From Moesziomyces globuligerus (taxonomy: Eukaryota > Basidiomycota > Ustilaginomycetes > Ustilaginales > Ustilaginaceae): DNA of 64,000 nt. Positions 39,255-49,441 of the stretch are shown one piece after another (positions within the stretch are counted from its first letter, which is position 1; the number at the start of each line of letters is the position of its first letter). Where the stretch lies: assembly GCA_030849465.1 (NCBI GenBank), contig JARVLF010000016.1, forward strand, positions 1,054,001 through 1,118,000. Reading direction: 5' to 3'. The position numbers and the translations under genes were made by a program. The notes under the pieces are model-generated. The model was not told the origin of the DNA. It worked only from the letters and a program-made list of their open reading frames with translations, and ran no database searches.

Positions 39255-41648
39255 ATGCCTCGACCAAGGTCTTCCGCACCCCACGGCGGGTCGCGCGACG
39301 GCAGCGGTGAGGAGAGTGATGCTACGCTCGACCCGCACTCTTCCTCGCCCGCACCCACTCGGCGTACCCGCAAGCGTTCCGCACATATGGCTCGCGAAGG
39401 CTCCGTCGAGCAATCCAACTTACCCGCCGCCTTCCGCCCGCACACGGAGACTCAGACCAGCACCATCCCTGCCGACTCTCCCACCTTGGGCGAGGGCAGC
39501 AGCCAAGGTCGCACCCGCCATACCGACCGCAGAAGCACCGGCTACCCGCATCGATCGGCCTCGTCCGCCTTCGAATCGCCAAATCAGGCGCGCGAACGAC
39601 TCGTCCTGATGCAGTCCGTCCCCGCTCATGCCTTTACCGAGAATGCGCCGCAGCAGGGCGGCCGCTCCGCCCGCAGCACACGACATGCCCTCGACGCTCA
39701 CCTGCGACCCGCACCGACGCAAGAAGCCGAAGCCTCAAGTAGCTCGATACTTGGTCAGCGGGAGCCGTCTGACCTCTTGACCTCGCGCAGCCGTGCTGAA
39801 GGCTCCATGACCGGTCGCTCGCTCGTCGATGAGCACAATGCTGGTCCATATACCCCAAACGCCGGCCTTTCGCTTCAGCTGCCGCCCCAGAATGCGCGGG
39901 TCGCTCTAGAGGAGCTCAGTCGAAGTGGTCCGCTGCAGCCCCTTGCTTCCTCGGCACAGCTCTCAGCCACCTCGATGGCGAGGTCTGCCAGCAACATGTC
40001 GCCACCCCGGCCCACGAGGTCTTTGCCGCGACGTCGTGCCTCGGCCCGCACTCAGAGCAGGCCACAGCTGACGAGCTCCAACAGCGCCTCCTCCTCCTAT
40101 GCGCTGCGATCTCGCTCCACATCCAACTCGAACGTGCTGGCGTCGAGCAACTCAGCCGCCAACATCATGGCGTCTGGCCAGGCCAATCGCCCCAGTCTGG
40201 CTATAGGTTGCGCCCCACTTGGCGGCGGCTTCGATCCCTCCTATACTCCATCCTCGGGCATGTCGACGCCACGAACGCCCCTGGCCGAGATCCCACTTTG
40301 GCTCGCAGACATGCGCAGCCAGAGCCGAAGGAGCAGCACCAGCTCCACCAGCTTCTCCAGCTTCTTGGAGCGCGACGACTATCTGATCGCTTCCAGATCC
40401 GCGTCTTCGCATCACACTAGGACCCTCTCCACTTCGTCCTCGGGACCCTCCAGCCCCGGCGCCACGCGAAACGGATCCATCTCGCCCGTCATCCCGTTCC
40501 GCCGCTCGCTGCGCGGACGAAGGCCGCGCCAGAGCGATGAGAACGCACGTCTCAGTCCCTCGCCGTCCTACTTTGGCGAGTATGACAGCATGCCGCCGTC
40601 TTCCGCTGCCTCTGCTCGCGGCGAGATGGCGGCGCTGGACGAGTTGCCTGATGCAGATGCCAGCCTCTCTTCGAGCATGATCCATCTCGGCACCACCTCC
40701 CCCTCGACGCCATCGGTGCAGCTGCAAGCCTCGAGTCCGGCCATGTCGACGCGAAGCCGAACGCTGAATCGCCTCGCCTCGATCCGCTCCCGCAGGCTTA
40801 CGGACCCACTCAATGCTCCCATCACGAATTCGGCGTCCGATATGGGAGACGCTCGACATGCTCACAGAATGGCTCCGAGTGCCAGCTACAGTCAGCTCCG
40901 CAGCTCCACCGCCGAAACGCCCCGAACTGCGAGCTTGCTCGAACGCCGAGCTGCAGCGGCAAATGTGGCTGCGGGTCCATCGAGGCAGGGAGGACGGGTG
41001 ACAAGTCGGCCTGGCTCTCGCACCTCTTCACCAGCGCGTGGAACTCGCGCAGCTCGACGCCGCAGCAACGCGACGGAGGGCCAGGAGGCCTCTGCGGGCG
41101 TTCCGGATCTGCCTGGACCAATGCCAGCTGATCTGCCTCCGCTACAAATCGGTAGCACGCGGTTCCACCGCGAGGTTGCGTCCGGCATGGCGTACGGAGC
41201 TGCCCTGCAGAGCTTGCACGATGCTGCGGGGTCGTCGGTCCTCTCGGGACTTTCTCTGGAAGAGACCGCGCCAGCGGCGGTGGGAGGCCCAGCGATGCAG
41301 CTGGAGCCGATCTCCCCCTCGGCGTTCTCCGAGATGACGAGCCTCACGCAGGGGTCTACGGCGTCCGAGAGCGTCAATAGCGCAGGCGGATTGCCTGCAA
41401 CACCGTCCTCCTCGGCTTCAGTCCTCGATCCTTTCTCGCACTCGCTTGGTCCGGAAGCTGTGTCTGCGGCGGCCGCAAGCACCGTCGATGCGGCTGGAGA
41501 TGCTGTGGCCGAGGCGCACGCAGCGTCGGTGCGCTCGGACCGCGTGCTGAGGCAAACGACTTCGCAGCGCAAGACTCCGCTAGCGTCGCGCCGCATGAAC
41601 GGAGACGACGAGGATGCTCTCGGTCTGAGATTCGACCCACATCCTTGA
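39255..41648 (+). CDS. Orphan serine/arginine-rich disordered protein
   Basis: I do not recognise this 797-residue protein. It is predicted by eye to be mostly disordered: Ser, Ala, Pro, Arg and Thr dominate, with Ser-rich runs such as SSNSASSSYALRSRSTSNSN and many SP/TP and RxxS sites (RRSSTSST, RTLSTSSSGPSSPG), suggesting heavy phosphorylation. Short segments that look more ordered are FDPSYTPSSGMSTPRTPLAEIPLWLADMRS (about 330-360) and STRFHREVASGMAYGAALQSLHD (about 635-660). The C-terminus is acidic-basic, ending DEDALGLRFDPHP. The ATG of MPRPRSSAP is the first in the frame. No transmembrane segment or signal peptide. The long upstream gene-free region suggests complex regulation. It could be a signalling scaffold; that is a guess. 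Confidence 0.7.
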   Translation: MPRPRSSAPHGGSRDGSGEESDATLDPHSSSPAPTRRTRKRSAHMAREGSVEQSNLPAAFRPHTETQTSTIPADSPTLGEGSSQGRTRHTDRRSTGYPHRSASSAFESPNQARERLVLMQSVPAHAFTENAPQQGGRSARSTRHALDAHLRPAPTQEAEASSSSILGQREPSDLLTSRSRAEGSMTGRSLVDEHNAGPYTPNAGLSLQLPPQNARVALEELSRSGPLQPLASSAQLSATSMARSASNMSPPRPTRSLPRRRASARTQSRPQLTSSNSASSSYALRSRSTSNSNVLASSNSAANIMASGQANRPSLAIGCAPLGGGFDPSYTPSSGMSTPRTPLAEIPLWLADMRSQSRRSSTSSTSFSSFLERDDYLIASRSASSHHTRTLSTSSSGPSSPGATRNGSISPVIPFRRSLRGRRPRQSDENARLSPSPSYFGEYDSMPPSSAASARGEMAALDELPDADASLSSSMIHLGTTSPSTPSVQLQASSPAMSTRSRTLNRLASIRSRRLTDPLNAPITNSASDMGDARHAHRMAPSASYSQLRSSTAETPRTASLLERRAAAANVAAGPSRQGGRVTSRPGSRTSSPARGTRAARRRSNATEGQEASAGVPDLPGPMPADLPPLQIGSTRFHREVASGMAYGAALQSLHDAAGSSVLSGLSLEETAPAAVGGPAMQLEPISPSAFSEMTSLTQGSTASESVNSAGGLPATPSSSASVLDPFSHSLGPEAVSAAAASTVDAAGDAVAEAHAASVRSDRVLRQTTSQRKTPLASRRMNGDDEDALGLRFDPHP

Positions 41649-42165
41649 GCTCCATGGTGCTAGTTTTCCCGAGCTACGCACTGGTACCCTCGATCCATAC
41701 ATTGCGGCCTTCCTTCTTCCGCTGTGTGATCGAGACCCGTAGTACTTCTCGCCGCCGCCTCCGCCAGGCTTCCCGCCTCCTGCAGCCTGGCATGATTGTT
41801 CCTTGTTATTCGTCGTCTGTTCCGGCCTTTTTCCAGCCCAGCATCCTGCAATGTGTACTTGTACCTTTCCAGTTCCGCAGCCCTGTTGCGAGAGACATGC
41901 CTTGTGCACGCTGGGGTGCTGTCTTCGTACTGGAACGTTTCGATACATCAGGAAGTCGGCGTTGTACGGCGCGGCTGTGAGCGCACATGGAATGGGCAGG
42001 CGGAGGCATGGGGAGCCCCGCATTCGTTGTCAGTGCGGCGCTGCTAGGAAACATGGCTGCCGTCCCGTCCCACCAGCACAGAGTCGCCGTCATGGCCATC
42101 AGGCTGGTACGTCTGCACCCCGAAGAGAATCAGAGGGTCGGAAAGCGCCAAAAGGCAAAAATTGC
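41649..42165. other. Intergenic 3' region before tRNA gene
   Basis: About 500 bases between the orphan gene's stop and the tRNA terminator. It is T/C-rich at first, as in a 3' UTR. No gene is seen. Confidence 0.4.
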
Positions 42166-42171
42166 AAAAAA
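42166..42171 (-). terminator. Pol III terminator of tRNA-Lys
   Basis: Six T on the minus strand, four bases after the discriminator base of the tRNA; a second run of five T follows at 42157-42161 and could act as backup. Confidence 0.8.
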
Positions 42172-42175
42172 GAAT

Positions 42176-42277
42176 CTCCCAACGTGGGGCTCGAACCCAC
42201 GACATTCAGATATCCCAAGTGAAACTTGGAAACCCTTGAATAAGAGTCTGACGCTCTACCGACTGAGCTAGCCGGGA
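42176..42277 (-). tRNA. tRNA-Lys(CUU) with 29-nt intron
   Basis: A complete cloverleaf folds on the minus strand. The acceptor stem pairs TCCCGGC (42277-42271) with GTTGGGA (42183-42177), with two G-T pairs; discriminator G at 42176. D arm GCTC/GAGC; anticodon stem TCAGA/TCTGA; loop C-T-CTT-A-A, with anticodon CTT at 42244-42242. The T arm is GTGGG-TTCGAGC-CCCAC and supplies a good B box (GGTTCGAGCCC). The 29-nt intron (42240-42212) sits at the canonical place, after base 37, and contains a perfect hairpin CCAAGT-TTC-ACTTGG. Removing it leaves 73 bases, the standard length. The body closely resembles eukaryotic tRNA-Lys(CUU). Confidence 0.96.
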
Positions 42278-42304
42278 TAGATGCTAACAGCTCAATGCAT
42301 TGCA

Positions 42305-42312
42305 TATATAAA
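42305..42312 (-). promoter_or_regulatory. TATA element upstream of tRNA-Lys
   Basis: TATATAAA (plus-strand reading) lies 28-35 bases before the mature 5' end of the tRNA. TATA boxes are rare in this GC-rich window, and a TATA at about -30 is known to help TFIIIB recruitment at tRNA genes in fission yeast. Confidence 0.6.
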
Positions 42313-43000
42313 TGCCTTGTAAGCAGGCTTTTCCCGACGATCACGGCTTGAGGCTTGCAGGAGGGAATTTGCAAAGTTGAAAATGGCCTGACCGGCAGAG
42401 GGCGGAGGGGAGGCGTCGCGGCGCGCGGGCCTCCCTGGCGTGCCGCATCGTATGGAGGCTGGAGGGTGCGCTGTGCTTGTCTGTCTGGATGGGATCTGCT
42501 TGGCATCTTTTGCGGATTTCACGATTGAAGCGATTCAAACTGATCGCGCCGAGAAGATCATCTCATCCGCAGCCGTACTTGCCTCTCTGCACACTCACCA
42601 CCACCATATATCCTCGCAACCCTCCCGCTGTTCGGCTTGCTTCCTTCGTACTCGCGTGCGACATTCGCGACAGCATCCGCAGCGTTTCCTAGTCGCCGAA
42701 CGCCTCCTTGCTGCAGGCAATTGCTGCCTCGATCAACCGGATCTTACCTCGCCTGCTTCGGTTGCAGCTGCCGGTCAGACTCACTTTCGACTCACTCCGG
42801 CTCATTTTGTTCCCGCCGAACCGACTCCGCCTTTCACGGCATCGCAGCTCGATCACTCCGCACCGTGCACAGCGCCGAACGAGCCTCGACAACCTGTTCA
42901 AACAAAGCCTTACGACCCGCGAGGCCAAGCGAAGTTCTCGACTGCGCTTTCCACTGTAGTCGATCACCACCCAACCTTCCCTTTCAGAGAATAGCCCAGC
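42313..43000. promoter_or_regulatory. CKA1 upstream region
   Basis: Nearly 700 bases between the tRNA promoter and the CKA1 start, C/T-rich in its second half. A short CATATATCC lies at about 42606-42614. Small open frames here carry no family motif. Confidence 0.45.
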
Positions 43001-44029
43001 ATGTCTGGTGGACGCAGCTGCGCACGCGTCTACCCGGGCGCCAACGAAAAGTTCGGGCGTCCGTGGTGGGACTACGACAACCTGGCCGTGCAGTGGGGCA
43101 CGCAGGACAACTACGAGATCCTGCGCAAGGTGGGACGAGGAAAGTACTCGGAAGTGTTTGAGGGCGTCAACATCGCGTCGGCATCCGGGGTGCCGGAGAA
43201 GTGCATCATCAAGGTGCTCAAGCCGGTGAAGAAGAAGAAGATCAAGCGCGAGATCAAGATCCTGCAGAACCTGGCGGGCGGGCCGAACATTGTGGGCCTG
43301 CTGGACGTGGTGCGCGATCCGCAGAGCAAGACGCCGTCGATCATCACCGAGTACATCAACAACACGGACTTCAAGATCCTGTATCCCAAGTTCACCGACT
43401 TTGACGTGCGCTTCTACATCTTTGAGCTGCTCAAGGCGCTCGACTTTTGCCACTCGCGCGGCATCATGCACCGCGACGTGAAGCCGCACAACGTCATGAT
43501 CGACCACGAGAAGCGCAAGCTCCGCCTGATCGACTGGGGCCTCGCCGAGTTCTACCATCCGTACACCGAGTACAACGTGCGCGTGGCCAGTCGCTACTTC
43601 AAGGGGCCCGAGCTGCTGGTCGACTTCCAGGAGTACGACTACTCGCTCGACATGTGGAGTCTCGGATGCATGTTCGCCAGCATGATCTTCAGGAAGGAAC
43701 CCTTCTTCCACGGCCACGACAACTACGACCAGCTCGTCAAGATCTGCAAGGTGCTCGGCACCGACGAGCTCTACGCCTATCTGGAGAAGTACGACATCGA
43801 CCTCGACCCGCAGTACGACGATATCCTTGGCAGGTACCAGCGCAAGCCCTGGAGCCGATTCATCACCTCGGAGAACCAGAGGTACATCTCGAACGACGCC
43901 ATCGACTTCCTCGACAAGCTCCTCCGCTACGACCACCAGGAACGCCTCACCGCCAAGGAGGCCCAGGATCACCCGTACTTTGAGCCCGTAAGAGCGGCTG
44001 CCGCGCGCGGCGAGGTGGTTGCCAGCTGA
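43001..44029 (+). CDS. CKA1: Casein kinase 2 alpha catalytic subunit
   Basis: A 342-residue Ser/Thr kinase that phosphorylates acidic sites in very many proteins and forms a tetramer with beta subunits. Seen: the N-terminal segment that docks on the activation loop ([20 protein letters not shown]); glycine loop [13 protein letters not shown] (43-55); ATP-binding lysine K71 in [12 protein letters not shown], followed by the CK2-specific basic cluster [12 protein letters not shown]; catalytic [10 protein letters not shown] with D159; DWG (D178) in place of DFG, a CK2 hallmark; activation segment [18 protein letters not shown]; and C-lobe motifs [27 protein letters not shown]. Length and all key residues are normal. 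No intron. Start [10 protein letters not shown] is the only sensible ATG. It lies about 720 bases from the divergent tRNA gene. Confidence 0.98.
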   Translation: MSGGRSCARVYPGANEKFGRPWWDYDNLAVQWGTQDNYEILRKVGRGKYSEVFEGVNIASASGVPEKCIIKVLKPVKKKKIKREIKILQNLAGGPNIVGLLDVVRDPQSKTPSIITEYINNTDFKILYPKFTDFDVRFYIFELLKALDFCHSRGIMHRDVKPHNVMIDHEKRKLRLIDWGLAEFYHPYTEYNVRVASRYFKGPELLVDFQEYDYSLDMWSLGCMFASMIFRKEPFFHGHDNYDQLVKICKVLGTDELYAYLEKYDIDLDPQYDDILGRYQRKPWSRFITSENQRYISNDAIDFLDKLLRYDHQERLTAKEAQDHPYFEPVRAAAARGEVVAS

Positions 44030-44919
44030 AGGGTCAATCGCATGCGCGCGGTATCCACGCGTACGGCGTGCGCCGGCGCGTCGAGTCGGCGAAGCGGCGA
44101 AGCGCATCTCGTTGGCTTTAGTCCCGACCTGAGCCCTCATGGTAGCACGCACTCCTTGTTGCCGCGTTTTTTGTTCGGAGAATACATCTATGTCAGGTCA
44201 CGGTCTTCTTCCCCTTGCCGTTGCGCGTTCAGCTTGGGAGTCGCACTTGCCATCGGCGCGATGCTCGCTGAGTGGCGAATCTTGTGTGGGTGGCGATTCT
44301 TGAGTATGAGGCCAACGCGACGAAGCGTGAGCGACGTTCGGGACGCGTATGAGTTGAGCATCGCCTTAGGCGCTACAGGACACGGAAGCATGAGCTTGGG
44401 AAGCTAGGCTGATGTGTTTGTTCTGCGAGGGCTCGTGGGGTCGAAAACTACTGTACATACGGTACAGTCGGTTAAGCGCAGCGTGAGGGCTTGGGTTGCC
44501 CGACCGGAGGACGGTCACAGAGTAAGCGTACGGCTGGATTTTGGGTGGAGCAAGTTCTCGGCACGTTGGTGCAGGGGGCGTGCTGAGGGATCTGCACTCG
44601 ACATGGCACATATGCCCGGCGGTCGACGGCGTGTGTATATTTGCAGCGTGTTTTTGTCAAATGGAAATTCGATGCCCGGCTCGCAGCGAACCCTGATTCC
44701 GAGGCCCGACTGCCCAGAACCCTGACTGCTGGGCTGGAGCCGGGAAAAATCTCGCCGCTCGTCATCACACATGTAACGCCGCACGCAGCGCTCGGGTCCA
44801 TAAGACCCCCCTTGACCCCGCCTGGACAAGCTACCCACGGATCGCTGACACGTACGTTCGCTCCTGACCACCATAGATCCCCCTGACAGCATCTCTCCTC
44901 ACAGAGCATCGCAGCTACC
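44030..44919. promoter_or_regulatory. Intergenic region between CKA1 and membrane-protein gene
   Basis: 890 bases, head-to-tail. Contains a perfect inverted repeat at 44450-44468 and a TATATTTG-like stretch near 44636. No RNA gene or coding frame is supported. Confidence 0.4.
44450..44468. repeat. Perfect inverted repeat, 7-bp arms
   Basis: ACTGTAC, a 5-base spacer ATACG, then GTACAGT. It could be a dimeric factor site for the downstream membrane-protein gene or a hairpin near the CKA1 3' end. Confidence 0.4.
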
Positions 44920-46614
44920 ATGGCGGCCGAGAGCGTTGAGCGGCCTGCCATCACCGCTTCCTCAAGCGCAACCGCTATCCCAGCTTACCCTGCCTCGGAC
45001 ATCGCGAAACCAACGACAAATCTCGGCATCTTGAACCACCACACCGCAGGCGCACCCGACAGCGCAGAGGTCGCCTCTCCCCGTCCTCGAGTGTCGCTCT
45101 CCTATGCCGAGAACCCGCGCCGCGAGCGTAGCCAGAATGCATCCAGTGGCGCTCAGGCCGACGAGGAACGGCCGTCGCGCTCGCGCTCGGTCGCGCGCTC
45201 GCATCGGCGCTCCCAGTCGATCCGACGGAGTCTGAGCCAGAGCAGGACGAGTCTGGACGCAGCGGCGACGCGGACCAGCGGAGCATTCCGCCGGTCCATG
45301 TCGTTCGTGCGCAACCAAGGCAACGGCGAACCCATCGACCCCATGCACGAACCGCGCCGCTCGATCGGCAAGCGGCCCAACGAACTCCACCTCGCCGAGC
45401 GCGATCCACACAAGCTGCAGCAGGGGTGGTGGAAGCACGCGCGCCGCGCCATCCCCTTCGCTGCACCGTACGAGCGCTCGGGCGTGGTGATCGACCAGCC
45501 CGCCAGCGTGCGCGACTGGATCGTGCCCGGCCCGCTCACATTTGGCTACGGTCAGTGGTGGTACATCGTCTTTGGTCAGAGCATCGTCGCTGCCATCATC
45601 TCGGGCGCCATCAACTTTGGCGTCGCCGTCGCGCTCTACCGCACGCAGCCGACCATCAACATCTGGACCTTCAAGCGCCAGACGGTGGCGGGCGATATGG
45701 GCGTCACCATCATCATCCAGCAGATCGTCTCGTTCATCATCACCTCGTCGCTCGTCCACCACGATCTGTATGCCGGACCGATCGGTCCGCTCAGACGGCC
45801 GTGGCCACCACTGCTGCACCTGCCGTCGACGCCCGTGCCGCAGGGTCACTGGCTTGGCATCCGCATGCCCGAAGACGTCGAGCGCGAGGCCAAGCAGTGC
45901 AGGATGGGTCGCGCCGAGGGCAAGTCCAAGAAGAACGGATGGTGGTGGTGGTTCGTTCGAGCCGTGCTCACGGGCTCGGAGCGCAACGATCTGCTGGCCG
46001 TAGGCATCTCGTGGCGTCAAAGGCTGGAGAGGCTCGCCTGGACGGCGGTGCAGGGATTCTTCCTGTGCTGCCTCACCTTCTGGTGGTACTGGCCGCTGGC
46101 GATTGCGATCGTGGCGCCGATCTACGAGCATCGCGAGCTGGCGGGCACGTGGATCCCGATGATCATCAAGCTGCTGTACGGCGGCATCCTCTCGCTGCTC
46201 ACGAATCCGATCATGGCGCTCATGGCCATGGGTGCCGAGTCGTCGGTGCGTCGCGCCTATCCCGAGCTGCCCATGTGGTATCCCTTCGGAGGCCGCGAGG
46301 ACTTTGCGCAGTGGAAGTTCGAGCACGGCGTCGTGGATGCAGCCGAGCTCGGCGAGGCGGGCGTGGATGGCGCACATACACCCGATGTACCCGATTCTGC
46401 TGCGGATAGCCAGACCCAGTCGCCTGGCTCGTCGGACATGCAGATGCAGGAGAAAGCTCCAGACCGAGGCGCAGATGCCTCAAGCGCAGACCTGCTCACA
46501 GCGTCCGAGAAGCGCGCGCCGGGCTATCAGTCGGGCAATCTTCTGGAACGGCGCATCACCGAAGAGCCCGGCGCAGCGCAAGCCCACGATGCGACGCCCG
46601 AAAAGCGCGGCTAG
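44920..46614 (+). CDS. Four-helix membrane protein, possibly DUF2456 family
   Basis: A 564-residue protein. The N-terminal 150 residues are Ser/Arg-rich and disordered (SVARSHRRSQSIRRSLSQS), probably cytosolic and phosphorylated. Four likely membrane segments follow: about 210-240 (WWYIVFGQSIVAAIISGAI), 255-278 (VTIIIQQIVSFIITSSLV), 375-402 (VQGFFLCCLTFWWYWPLAIA) and 410-437 (PMIIKLLYGGILSLLTNPIM). Between pairs two and three is a loop of about 100 residues with a basic-Trp cluster (KSKKNGWWWWFVRAV). The arrangement and the conserved-looking LTFGYGQWWYIVFGQ resemble a fungus-specific family I know as DUF2456, but I cannot confirm this. The tail is acidic and disordered. No signal peptide. Function unknown; a plasma-membrane or organelle membrane protein is likely. 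Confidence 0.8.
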   Translation: MAAESVERPAITASSSATAIPAYPASDIAKPTTNLGILNHHTAGAPDSAEVASPRPRVSLSYAENPRRERSQNASSGAQADEERPSRSRSVARSHRRSQSIRRSLSQSRTSLDAAATRTSGAFRRSMSFVRNQGNGEPIDPMHEPRRSIGKRPNELHLAERDPHKLQQGWWKHARRAIPFAAPYERSGVVIDQPASVRDWIVPGPLTFGYGQWWYIVFGQSIVAAIISGAINFGVAVALYRTQPTINIWTFKRQTVAGDMGVTIIIQQIVSFIITSSLVHHDLYAGPIGPLRRPWPPLLHLPSTPVPQGHWLGIRMPEDVEREAKQCRMGRAEGKSKKNGWWWWFVRAVLTGSERNDLLAVGISWRQRLERLAWTAVQGFFLCCLTFWWYWPLAIAIVAPIYEHRELAGTWIPMIIKLLYGGILSLLTNPIMALMAMGAESSVRRAYPELPMWYPFGGREDFAQWKFEHGVVDAAELGEAGVDGAHTPDVPDSAADSQTQSPGSSDMQMQEKAPDRGADASSADLLTASEKRAPGYQSGNLLERRITEEPGAAQAHDATPEKRG

Positions 46615-49441
46615 CCGAGCCTCGCTGTACGCTAGCTATCGTCTTTGTGAAGAAGTTAATCTAGATGTTTCTGGCTCACTACCGGGCCCATGGCTCAAAA
46701 GCGTTTTGTTCGTGGACACGCTGATGGGATGAATCCCGCTTGGAGACGACGCCAGTGTGCAGGTCGCGACTGAAACGACCAGAGAGTAGGTCGCACATGA
46801 GGTTAGGCTAAATGAGGGTGCTAATAAACGTGGACCATGCGGGTTGTAGCACGCCTAGCCTGATTCAAGATCTCGCCGGCTCGGATCAGGCTGTACCACT
46901 CAAACGAGAGTCAGGGAGTGCCTCGCTCGCTGCAAGGTTTCACACGCTCCGCAAATGCAGGCGCAAGGGGGTAAAGGGGGAGGGAGGATGTGGGTGAGGA
47001 CCGAAATGTGATTTAGCCGGGCGCATTGTTGTTCCAGCCCCATGGCGTCGAATGCAAGCGACAAACAGGGACCGTGGCCGTGTTAACAGAGAGAGCGCGC
47101 CGAGGAGGGAGGAGGGGGGCGGTTATCACGCTTTTGGGCTCCGTAAAGCGGACGATGACGCCAAGCGAAGGGGACACGCTCAACGAGATGCGCAAGCGGC
47201 GGAAGAAAGAATCCGGGCGCTATTTGCACGCTAACTTAGGGGAAACCCAGAGATCTGACGACCAGTGCAGGCCGTCATGCTCTTGTACAGTAGCTTATGC
47301 GCGAGGGATGCGGCAGGTGCATCAGGAGTGGTCACATGGAGCCCACACGAGTATCATACGAGGACAAGCCCGTGCACGCGTCGGTGCTCCCAGCTACACG
47401 CCTGTGCCTTTTTCGGTCATAAGGAGTGTGACAAGCCTCGGCGGGCGGCCGTCTCGCGTAAAGCAGAGCGTGGAAGCGAGAAGCGGGCAGCCTCGTCGCC
47501 TCGCATCCAGTCACTCTTACAGAGTGGTACACCTTCAATCGCCGCGTCGGCTCGTACTTGCTCGAGTCAGGGCATCAGCCGCATTGGCCGACTTGGTGGA
47601 ATTTACGGGAAAATAAGGCGTGCCTCGGCCATTGTGCAGGGAGCTCTATTTTATTCAATACATCGGCCTCCGCCTGTCGAATCGCAAAATAGAGCTCGCC
47701 CGTCCACAGCTTGTCGAGCGGGAGGATCCACTTTTTTTTCTTTCCTTTCTTCGCATGACTTGGGTTGGTCGGGGGTTGGGTCATCTGCTCTGCTCCGAGG
47801 CCGCACAGACCTTTGGTTCGCAGAACATTCTCGCTCCCGAAACCACACTGTACCATCCAAGCACGCCTCCTCCTGCTTCATGCCCAGACCGTCCTCACCG
47901 GTGACGTATGCATGCTTCAGGAACCCATGGCCCGAGCCCACAACCTCTGGCCCCCAGCTCTTGTGGTGCCCGAGCCTGCTCAGTTCCGAGTTCTCCCACA
48001 CGGCTCTTCTGTCTTCCTCCCCTTCTGACTGCCCGCGAGCTTTGGCTTGCTGTGCTCCGTCTGTGCTCCGCTACGCCTTCGGCTGTGAGCGTGATGAGAT
48101 TCTGCTCGCATCCGAGCCGCTCGGTTACGTATCACCTCCGCGCCGTTCCGCGAGTCCTGGAAGCGAGTCTCTTTGTTCTAGCGACCTGGCTGGGCCCAAC
48201 TGCATCCGCCTCCCAGCCCGGTACGCAATCATGCCGCTTCGCTTCCCGTATCTCGTCCAATGCCTGCCGTCTAAGTTAGCTTTGCGGTCACGCTTTTCCC
48301 GGTCGAGTTGCGCTTGGCGAGGACAGCTCAATGAGCGTATTGTGCACATGCTGAACCGAGCTGGGATGTTGTCACGACGGCCGTCGCTAAGTTTGGACAC
48401 AGCACTGCAATGAGGGATGAGACAGCGTCAAGGTGGAGCGACAGGTGATGCAAATCATGTACCATGACCACAGCATAGATGCTGGTCAGCATACAGCGCT
48501 GGCTTCCCGAAGCGGAGGCATAGCCATGGCGTCGCCTCGGTCGCCGCTCCGCTTTCCTGCACGTGCAGTACCGTAGCTGCACGCTTTTCCTTCCCTCGCC
48601 GAACGCTTCTCTCTCTCCCTCTCTTCCCAATGCCCGTCAGCATGTTTCGTGTGGTACGCCCGCTCCGAGCTGTCCAGCGTGCCGTTGCCTCCGCTACTCC
48701 ATCGTCCCGTCTTCCATGTATCCGTCCCCCCTTCCATATTCCAGTCACATCTCTTGTGAGGAACGGCTGCTCCCTTTTCCTTGCGGGAGAGGGCGCAATT
48801 ACCCCGTACGCCTTCCTCACCTTCTCAATCTCCTAATCCCACAGCCTCCCCTCAGCGCCCTTTCGTGACTCACTCCAGCCCGGAACCGTCAGCTCAGTTT
48901 TGTCCAGTGCAAAGCTTCTTGGTCTTGTGGTTCGTGACCTCGTGTACCCTCACGATTCCAGCTGGCTTCATGCCCTGCGCAAAAGCAGTCGTCGACACAA
49001 GTCCAACAGAATATGCCTGGCAAGTGCCACCCGGAAAGAGACTAATCAGGTGAGTATCCCTGCCTCGCATCTGAAGGCGTGACGCTAGACACCATCAGCA
49101 GTCGAAAGAGAGTGTCACCAGCGCCGTCGACCCTGCGAGCTGCGCCATTCGTGCGTCATTTTTGAGAAGTCGGTCACCACCTTGTCGCCCAGAAGCAGTC
49201 CATGGAAGGAGGGCCGACATCTTGTCGACCTTCATCATCAGCACACTAGCTTGCGCATCCCGTGCGAACACAACACGACATGACGACAGAGCCGTGATAC
49301 TAACTGGACAGAACACGTTTTTGCCCTGATGCCAACATAATCGACACAGTCGCCCCTGCCAGCCATAATCCTTGAGACCAGCACCGACGTTCCGTGATCC
49401 AGTAACCGTTCGCCATCACCAGCTACTCCGACGCAGCGACG
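46615..49441. promoter_or_regulatory. 2.8-kb gene-free interval upstream of RRM protein gene
   Basis: The longest gap in the window. An open frame of 382 codons (47265-48413) lacks any domain and its codon use does not match the neighbours. 47600-48900 is strongly pyrimidine-rich on the plus strand, like fungal promoters and leaders. A good donor-like CAGGTGAGTAT lies at 49048-49058 and acceptor-like CATCAGCAG at 49094-49102, which would make an unusually short leader intron of about 50 bases. A non-coding transcript is possible but not shown. Confidence 0.45.

Noticed and set aside
47265..48413. 382-codon open frame in the gap before the RRM gene
   Set aside because: No domain, cysteine- and serine-rich irregular composition, codon use unlike neighbours, lies in pyrimidine-rich DNA.
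49048..49102. Leader intron before the RRM gene
   Set aside because: The donor is good but the nearest acceptor gives an intron of only about 50 bases without a clear branch site; kept as a remark, not a feature.
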